Shown here: positions 15,375 to 19,875 of the stretch, piece by piece
How positions within the stretch are numbered: the stretch's first letter is position 1
Layout of the letters: every line of letters begins with the position of its first letter
Assembly (NCBI GenBank): GCA_004555425.1
Contig: SFID01000038.1
Coordinates: 1 to 19,875, forward strand
Origin: Bacteroidales bacterium
Lineage (GTDB): Bacteria > Bacteroidota > Bacteroidia > Bacteroidales > Bacteroidaceae
Length of the DNA: 19,875 nucleotides
Direction: 5' to 3'
Position numbers and translations under genes: made by a program
The notes under the pieces: model-generated
The model's database searches: none
Told to the model about the DNA's origin: nothing
Seen by the model: the letters and a program-made list of their open reading frames with translations, nothing else

Positions 15375-16085
15375 TTGCTACACATAATCACTCCCGTAAA
15401 GGACTCTCTGGCCACTACGCTAGATACCATACGCTCCGTCATGTCTTCGCGTCTCAGCGAACCATTCACCTATACGATTTACGACGATTTCTCGTCCGAT
15501 GAAACCGCTCGCCGCCTTGACGAAGAGGCCTTGGCGCAGGGATTTCAGGTAGTTCATTTGCGCGATGTGACGGACCATCCTTCGCCGAATTATTTGCTGG
15601 TGTTGCGGACTGCCCGCGAGAATGCCCTTGCCGCCGATGCCCATCTCTGCATCGTTGAGAGCGACGTGACCGTTCAGCCCGACACGTTGCAGGCCCTCCT
15701 TGATGGCGCTCGCCAGCGTACCGATTGCGGTATTGCAGCCGCCGTGACGGTGGACGAAGCGGGCGAGGTCAACTATCCCTACCTCCATGCCAAGAATTTG
15801 CCTAAGGAAGCGGCGCCCACGGATAAGCATTGCAGTTTCTGCTGCTCGCTCCTGACGCCCGAACTCCTCCGCCGCTTCGATTTCTCGGAGTTGAATCCGA
15901 ACAAGAGTTGGTATGACGTGACCATCTCGCACGAGTCCCTGGCCCGCGGTCTGAAGAACTATCTCTTCACGAACCTGCCCGTAGTCCACCGCCCGCACCA
16001 GAGCCGCCCCTGGAAGCAATTGAAATACAAGAATCCCCTCCTCTATTATTGGAAGAAGTTCACGAAGGGCCTCGACAAGATTTAG
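15375..16085 (+). CDS. Glycosyltransferase family 2 protein
   Basis: This 236-residue protein resembles GT-A fold glycosyltransferases of family 2, which transfer sugars from nucleotide donors. The N-terminus MLHIITPVKDS is the typical first strand, YDDFSSDET (residues 36-44) the nucleotide-binding loop, and IVESDVTVQPDTL (93-105) the DXD-like metal site. PHQSRPWKQLKYKNPLLYYWKKF closes the protein; there is no membrane segment. The only start that keeps the first strand is a TTG at 15375; the next in-frame ATG is at 15441 (residue 23) and would remove it. It follows the EEP gene by 79 bp of A/T-rich DNA and ends at a strong terminator. Acceptor and sugar are unknown. Confidence 0.88.
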   Translation: MLHIITPVKDSLATTLDTIRSVMSSRLSEPFTYTIYDDFSSDETARRLDEEALAQGFQVVHLRDVTDHPSPNYLLVLRTARENALAADAHLCIVESDVTVQPDTLQALLDGARQRTDCGIAAAVTVDEAGEVNYPYLHAKNLPKEAAPTDKHCSFCCSLLTPELLRRFDFSELNPNKSWYDVTISHESLARGLKNYLFTNLPVVHRPHQSRPWKQLKYKNPLLYYWKKFTKGLDKI

Positions 16086-16124
16086 TTACCAGATTCTGTC
16101 GCCCCCTCCCCTACCCTTCTCTAT

Positions 16125-16178
16125 AAAACCTCCCGACAAGGACAGCAGGCATTCCTATTCCTTGTCGGGAGGTTTTTC
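16125..16178 (+). terminator. Strong Rho-independent terminator after the GT2 gene
   Basis: An 18-bp perfect stem (16125-16142 with 16159-16176, core AACCTCCCGACAAGGA) encloses a 16-nt loop and ends in TTTTT. It closes the + strand gene run that begins at GH130 or the DUF4294 gene. Confidence 0.93.
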
Positions 16179-16185
16179 TATGTTG

Positions 16186-16511
16186 CAGTCCAAGTAAATG
16201 GACTATTATTTTTGGTAATCTAAGTCATTTTGCCATATTTCCGTCACTTTTGGAGCATGACACACCCTGCAAATGCCCTTTTGGACACTTGCTAAGTCAC
16301 ATAAAGCAACAGACCATCGGATCAAACTTCTATTAGATGTAGCACACGTTGGTGCTCATCATTTTACTTCTTCAGATCCAAAGTAAAAATGCCACAATTT
16401 TGTACATAGATGTAGTAGTAAGCTACTCATCAAAAACCGGGAGTGGTCATTATCATATACGAAGTGAGTCCGACTTTGCGGTCTGTTGTTATGTGTCCAG
16501 TATGTAATACC
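16186..16511. other. Structured non-coding flank downstream of the IS110 transposase
   Basis: No gene was found. Stem-loops: GTCCA/TGGAC (16188-16192 with 16199-16203); an overlapping alternative with GACT...ATTA arms (16201-16226); GATG-T-AGCAC with GTGCT-CATC (16336-16360); and GATG-T-AGTAG with CTACT-CATC (16409-16431). The last two share the outer stem and the bulged T, while their inner pairs differ in a compensating way. CTAAGTCA recurs at 16220 and 16292. Some or all of this may be the element's non-coding end, where some IS110-family members encode a guide (bridge) RNA; it could equally be chromosomal sequence. Confidence 0.5.
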
Positions 16512-17579
16512 TTATTGGTGTACATATTTCTTCCTTGTCTTCAACACGGCAAACAATTTGCACGCGAGTTTTCTGGCTATCTTGATGATGGCTGTCTGAG
16601 GCTTCATCCTCTGGCAGTAGTTAATGTAGCAATTAGACAGTTCCCTGTCGTTCCTGATGGCAACCCAGCTTGCCTCTACAATCAGTGGACCTATCTGATG
16701 GTTGCCTCTGAATGTCTTCATTCCATTGGAAGTCTTCTCTCCACTGTTATGACAAGTGGGAATCAAGCCTAGGAATGAAGCAAACTGACGCTCGTTGGAG
16801 AATCGTCCAAGGTCATTGTCAATCTCCGTAAGTAGTGACATGCCAGTTATCTCACCAATGCCGGGGACGCTCGTTAGCAACTCGAAGTTTTCCTTGTACT
16901 TGGGTGATACAGCCAGACGTCTGATTTCTTTTGTGATACGAAGGACTGCCTTCCTAAGATTCTCCACCTCATCCACCAGCAGCATAAGAGTACGTTTTTC
17001 CTCCGAGAGGAACTCAACCTCATTACGAAGCCAGGCGATGAAATTGCGAGACCAGCGCGTGCCATTCTTCTGGAATCTCTCAGGATACTCCACGCCCTGG
17101 TTATACAGCAAATGCTTCGTCCTACTCTTCATGCGGCCCAAATCCTTTACGAAACGGCTCCTCAAACGGATGAGATTGGTGTCGTCCATATACTCCTTAC
17201 TCTTGATGTGGATAGGAGTCAGCTGCCCCTGCTTCAGGGCTCTTGCAATCTTTTCCGCATCCACGGCATCAGTCTTCGTCACCTTCTCCTTGTTCGAGGT
17301 AGGAACATCGGCTGGGTTGATTACGATGTTCTCGAAGCCTAATTCTGTAAGTTTGTAGTGGACTGAGAATCCACAAAACCCCGCCTCGTATGCACTTTTG
17401 AAGTGTGCATCTGGAAATTTTCTATTCAGTGTATCAAAGAGCACTTTCGCATCCGAACGCTGGCTGAATGAAAGCTTATAGCCACTTTCAGTGATGGAAA
17501 CAACGTGCCAAGTCTTCAAGTGTACGTCAATACCGACGAAAATGTTTTGTCCTTTGAAAGAGACTTTGTACTTTTGCAT
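16512..17579 (-). CDS. IS110-family transposase (DEDD recombinase)
   Basis: This 355-residue recombinase has the IS110 layout. The N-terminal RuvC-like DEDD domain has D18 (FVGIDVH), E65 (YEAG), and D104 and D107 (KTDAVDAEKIA). A coiled middle is followed by the C-terminal transposase_20 domain, starting LLTSVPGIGEITGMSLLTEI and containing the probable catalytic serine S279 in CHNSGEKTS. The full length and intact motifs suggest an active enzyme. Its codon use and base composition look more A/T-rich than the flanking housekeeping genes. The ATG at 17579 is preceded by TTACACCT, the distal arm of a long inverted repeat in the leader. It lies between the GT2 terminator and the second AAA/DUF4143 gene. 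Confidence 0.96.
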   Translation of the reverse strand: MQKYKVSFKGQNIFVGIDVHLKTWHVVSITESGYKLSFSQRSDAKVLFDTLNRKFPDAHFKSAYEAGFCGFSVHYKLTELGFENIVINPADVPTSNKEKVTKTDAVDAEKIARALKQGQLTPIHIKSKEYMDDTNLIRLRSRFVKDLGRMKSRTKHLLYNQGVEYPERFQKNGTRWSRNFIAWLRNEVEFLSEEKRTLMLLVDEVENLRKAVLRITKEIRRLAVSPKYKENFELLTSVPGIGEITGMSLLTEIDNDLGRFSNERQFASFLGLIPTCHNSGEKTSNGMKTFRGNHQIGPLIVEASWVAIRNDRELSNCYINYCQRMKPQTAIIKIARKLACKLFAVLKTRKKYVHQ

Positions 17580-17580
17580 A

Positions 17581-17652
17581 GGTGTAATTTGTTTGGTTTA
17601 TTGATTTTTATATTTGGTCATACAAAAATAATAATACCATTTCATTTACACC
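17581..17652 (-). promoter_or_regulatory. Foldback leader and possible promoter of the IS110 transposase
   Basis: GGTGTAA (17581-17587) is complementary to TTACACC (17646-17652). On the transcript strand the proximal arm ends one base before the ATG. An inner pair (TGGTAT with AT-G-ACCA) nests inside. TATTTTTG on the - strand (17630-17623) is a perfect -7 sequence, but no -33 TTTG lies at the right distance. If transcription starts there, the outer arm is not transcribed; read-through RNA would fold and could mask the start codon. Confidence 0.45.
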
Positions 17653-17706
17653 ACTTTTTTTGACAATTCCTTCTTGAACGACTCTTTATATAAAGCGGCA
17701 GCCTAA

Positions 17707-17799
17707 TTCTATGAAAAACACTCGGGGGAAGGCGTCGCCAAGGGGGCAGACAGCGTGAGTGGAAAGGAGGAATTGGCTAATACCGTAGCCATTATTTAA
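17707..17799 (+). pseudogene. Possible 3' remnant of a disrupted gene
   Basis: A 30-codon open frame with gene-like composition ends in TAA at 17797. Its product contains GEGVAKGADSVSGKEELANTV. It starts just after a stop codon (17704), has no convincing start, and runs straight into a terminator-like hairpin, as the tail of a normal gene would. It adjoins the IS110 element, which may have removed the rest. I do not recognise the family. The surrounding 17653-17880 holds no other gene. Confidence 0.25.
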
Positions 17800-17850
17800 A
17801 CCCGCATTTTGAATAAGCACGTCATTTTTTCAAAATGCGGGTTTGAAAAA
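17798..17850. terminator. Terminator-like hairpin after the second AAA/DUF4143 gene
   Basis: AAACCCGCATTTTGA (17798-17812) pairs perfectly over 15 bp with TCAAAATGCGGGTTT (17830-17844) around a 17-nt loop. It can serve the leftward ATPase transcript, and on the + strand the gene remnant at 17707-17799. The T-tracts are short and mixed. Confidence 0.7.
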
Positions 17851-17880
17851 TCATTGCGCAGGAATCATCGAGAGCGAAAC

Positions 17881-19242
17881 TTAGATGAGGCTCCTAATGG
17901 CGTAGAGCGGGCAGATGCGTACGTGGCGAACGGCGTCGCTGTCTTCCGCATCCACATATTCAAATGATCCAAAATTCTCCAGTGAGCAGCGGACGGCTTC
18001 CGTGAGGTGTTTCTCGCGCATAAACATCCAGAGGCTTTTCATACCCCCTTGCGTGCCAGCTTTAACCTCAATGGGGAGAACGTGCGAGTTTTGAACGGTC
18101 AGGTAGTCTATCTCTGCCAACGAATTTTTAGAATTGCGCGTCCAATAATACATCTCATGGCGCAGATGAGGCGTCTGGTAATACAGCAATTCCAGTCCAG
18201 CCATCAGTTCAGCCATCACACCCTTATTCACAAGGTCGGCGGCCGAGGCTGTAAGGATTTGCGTGCTGAGCATCGCGCCCTCCCCCATAGTCATACTCAG
18301 GAGGCGCAGCGTGAGAGCGCAGTCCAGTGGGAGCATCTTCCTATACGACTGGTCCGCCTCGCTGCCCAGCGGAAGTCCGTTGGCATTTGTGTGTGTGACG
18401 GGTATCAGGAGTCCAGCCAGCATGAGTAGGTCGAGGGCGCGTTTTACCTCAGCCGTTTTATAGTCGCCCACTTGCGAGTAAACAAATTTGCGAGTGGCCT
18501 GCACTGCGGCAGAACGCAGCGTTTGACGCAGCAGGTTGACATCTACCTTGCCCTTGTATTTCGCAAAGTCGTCTTCGTAACTCACCAGAATATCGTCCTG
18601 AATCTCCTGGCAGGCCAGATAGTCGTGTGTAGCCACCCATTTGGCCACGCATTCTGGCATACCGCCCACTAGCATATACGTGCGCAGTAGTCCTACTAAT
18701 TTGTCGTGCAATGGGGATGCCAGGGGGGACAACGGAGAAGCGGCATTGCGGGCTTCGAGTAGTAATTCTTCGCCAGCAGCGAGGAGAAATTCATCGAAGG
18801 TCATGGGGTGCATGAACACGGAATGAATACGCCCTACCCCAAACGTGGGTAATTCATTGAGCGCAAACTCCAGCAAAGAGCCAGCGGCCACAATATGCAG
18901 ATTGGGCATATCCTCCTTGAAGAAGCGGAGCGACATAATTGCTTCGGGGCATTCCTGAATTTCATCAATGAAGAGGAGTGTGCGGCCAGGTTCAATCCTC
19001 CGCTGTGCCAAAGCAGAGATTTCGGAGATGATACGACTGACATTCAAATCGGTCTGAAAAGCTGTTTTATATTGCGGATGGCGTTCCAGATTTATCTCCA
19101 CGTATTGCTCAAATTGTTCTCCCAAATGTCTGACAGCGGTAGATTTTCCCACCTGCCTGGCTCCGCGGAGCAGAATGGGTTTGTGGACTTCGCGCGAGGC
19201 CCACTCTGAGAGGTAATGGTCTATGATTCTAGGATAGTACAT
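17881..19242 (-). CDS. AAA-family ATPase with C-terminal DUF4143 domain (second copy)
   Basis: This 453-residue protein has the same plan as the product of 5009-6352, but the sequences are clearly different. Walker A is GARQVGKS (27-34), Walker B is LLFIDEIQ (89-96), and a sensor-like AAGSLLEF lies at 119-126. The DUF4143 region ends with a PD-(D/E)XK-like signature, AEIDYL then LPIEVKAG, with D379, E392 and K394. Both copies share LVGGMP in the middle. The function of the family is unknown; ATP-driven handling of nucleic acid is one guess. No signal peptide was seen. The foldback element copy B sits 18 bp before the ATG at 19242, and a 33-bp array lies beyond it, so the original promoter may be displaced or supplied by the element. 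Confidence 0.92.
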   Translation of the reverse strand: MYYPRIIDHYLSEWASREVHKPILLRGARQVGKSTAVRHLGEQFEQYVEINLERHPQYKTAFQTDLNVSRIISEISALAQRRIEPGRTLLFIDEIQECPEAIMSLRFFKEDMPNLHIVAAGSLLEFALNELPTFGVGRIHSVFMHPMTFDEFLLAAGEELLLEARNAASPLSPLASPLHDKLVGLLRTYMLVGGMPECVAKWVATHDYLACQEIQDDILVSYEDDFAKYKGKVDVNLLRQTLRSAAVQATRKFVYSQVGDYKTAEVKRALDLLMLAGLLIPVTHTNANGLPLGSEADQSYRKMLPLDCALTLRLLSMTMGEGAMLSTQILTASAADLVNKGVMAELMAGLELLYYQTPHLRHEMYYWTRNSKNSLAEIDYLTVQNSHVLPIEVKAGTQGGMKSLWMFMREKHLTEAVRCSLENFGSFEYVDAEDSDAVRHVRICPLYAIRSLI

Positions 19243-19243
19243 T

Positions 19244-19269
19244 TTAAGGTAGGTTCTTAAGGTAGGTTC
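19244..19269. repeat. 13-bp tandem duplication at the foldback element's end
   Basis: TTAAGGTAGGTTC occurs twice in a row (19244-19256, 19257-19269). The second copy contains the apparent TTAA target site and the first 9 bp of the foldback element. The first is an extra fragment of the same end, possibly left by an aborted or repeated insertion or by strand slippage. Confidence 0.85.
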
Positions 19270-19448
19270 TATAAATTAGTTTCATTGGAATCTTATTTTA
19301 TAAATTGACTTGGATGTCTTTACGCCTCTCGCACCGTATCTTTTTGTTTTTCATTTGGTCACGTAGCCCGCTACGCTCCCTCACGAAAAGCAAAAACCTA
19401 CGGCACGATAGCCGCAAATACATCGCAAGCTAATTTATAGAGCCTACC
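19261..19448. mobile_element. MITE-like foldback element, copy B
   Basis: The left end GGTAGGTTCTATAAATTAG (19261-19279) and the right end (19430-19448) are complementary at 18 of 19 positions. TTAA flanks both sides (19257-19260, 19449-19452). The inside matches copy A (2573-2761) closely, including the central CGTAGC-CC-GCTACG. It is inserted between the second AAA/DUF4143 gene and its upstream 33-bp array. Confidence 0.82.
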
Positions 19449-19484
19449 TTAAGGGTTGATTCAGAGCACAAAGTTACGCATTTT

Positions 19485-19680
19485 GAAAAAAATCCAAAGA
19501 AATAATCGGGCCAAAATTGAAAAAATCCAAACAAATAATCAGGCCAAAAACGAAAAAATCCAAACAAATAATTAACCCGAAATTGAAAAAATCCAAACAA
19601 ATAATTAGCCTGAAATTGAAAAAATCCAAACAAATAATTAGCCTGAAATCGAAAAAATCCAAACAAATAATTCGTTTCAG
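19485..19680. repeat. Six-unit tandem array at exact 33-bp period
   Basis: AATCCAAA recurs at 19491, 19524, 19557, 19590, 19623 and 19656, each step exactly 33 bp. The unit is made of GAAAAAATCCAAACAAATAA followed by a more variable 13 bp. The first unit (19485) is the most divergent and the middle units are nearly identical. Both strands are open through it because 33 is a multiple of three, giving 11-residue peptide repeats, but the low-complexity composition argues against a gene. Confidence 0.92.
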
Positions 19681-19710
19681 GGTATCTCCCCCACCCTTCT
19701 GTTCGCACAG

Positions 19711-19744
19711 CCTGAGTAGTTACCCGAACTGGTAACTACTCAGG
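19711..19744. other. Perfect 14-bp inverted repeat
   Basis: CCTGAGTAGTTACC (19711-19724) and its complement (19731-19744) are separated by CGAACT. No T-tract follows, so a terminator is doubtful; a regulator site or a structured RNA element is possible. I see no gene between this and the window end. Confidence 0.65.
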
Positions 19745-19833
19745 TCGTTGTTGCCCGAAACAATGGATAGGCTGGGTGCTAATTATGGGTGGAATGATGC
19801 CGTCTGTGCGCCCCGCAGGGTAGGGTGTTCAAA

Positions 19834-19867
19834 ATAGGCATCAAAAATCTGCACATTTTTTGCCTAT
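19834..19867. terminator. Terminator-like hairpin at the window edge
   Basis: ATAGGCA (19834-19840) pairs with TGCCTAT (19861-19867). AAAAA pairs with TTTTT inside, with a 2-nt bulge and an 8-nt loop. It probably belongs to a gene beyond the window. Confidence 0.4.
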
Positions 19868-19875
19868 AGTTTCAC

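Larger units (their letters stand above)
16190..17700 (-). mobile_element. IS110-family insertion element (ends not resolved)
   Basis: The element is inferred from the transposase at 16512-17579 and from AT-rich, structured non-coding DNA on both sides that looks unlike the neighbouring genes. IS110 elements lack the usual terminal inverted repeats and target duplications, so I could not fix the ends; the coordinates are rough outer limits. An imperfect match, ATAAAGC-RR-CAG, occurs at both sides (about 16301 and 17690), but its meaning is unclear. Confidence 0.45.

Noticed and set aside
17711..17758. 15-codon frame starting at an ATG
   Set aside because: Too short, no promoter and no similarity seen; the overlapping frame reads more like a protein tail.
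19485..19680. CRISPR array or a gene encoding 11-residue repeats
   Set aside because: The sequences between cores are nearly identical from unit to unit, so they are not spacers. The peptides exist on both strands only because the period is 33, and have extreme low complexity.

Overview
The window looks like chromosomal DNA from a Bacteroidales member, most likely Prevotella-like. The main signs are two promoters matching the Bacteroidota pattern (TTTG, 19 nt, TAnnTTTG), no Shine-Dalgarno sequences before the genes, a DUF4294 protein, a GH130/GH92 mannose-processing pair and two AAA/DUF4143 ATPases. No rRNA, tRNA or CRISPR array was seen.

Layout. Bases 1-1026 hold no convincing gene. They contain a strand-asymmetric, G-rich stretch with seven TTTCCAC heptamers and AT-rich flanks (origin-like), a 9-bp CTRG tandem array, and a promoter cassette in three tandem copies. 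Next come an acetyl-CoA hydrolase/CoA-transferase (+), a 189-bp foldback element, a two-way terminator, xerD (-), a second copy of the promoter cassette driving aroQ and an O-methyltransferase (+), an AAA/DUF4143 ATPase (-), RNase R (-), and a secreted DUF4294 protein (+). A run of + strand genes follows: GH130 phosphorylase, GH92 alpha-mannosidase, rhomboid protease, endonuclease/exonuclease/phosphatase protein and GT2 glycosyltransferase, closed by a strong terminator near 16.15 kb. The right end is accessory: an IS110-family transposase with structured non-coding flanks, a possible gene remnant, a second AAA/DUF4143 ATPase, a second copy of the foldback element, a 33-bp tandem array and two hairpins.

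Functional links. XerD, RNase R, AroQ and the CoA-transferase are housekeeping functions. GH130 and GH92 are a logical pair: GH92 trims alpha-mannose in the periplasm or at the surface, and the leaderless GH130 would phosphorolyse a beta-mannoside in the cytoplasm, as in N-glycan or mannan use. 

The most unusual material is non-coding: two families of intergenic arrays with exact periods (9 bp at two loci, 33 bp at two loci), a MITE-like foldback element in two copies with apparent 4-bp target duplications, a reused promoter cassette, and two stem-loops beside the IS110 gene that share a frame and differ by compensating base changes. Both AAA/DUF4143 genes have a roughly 33-bp array upstream.
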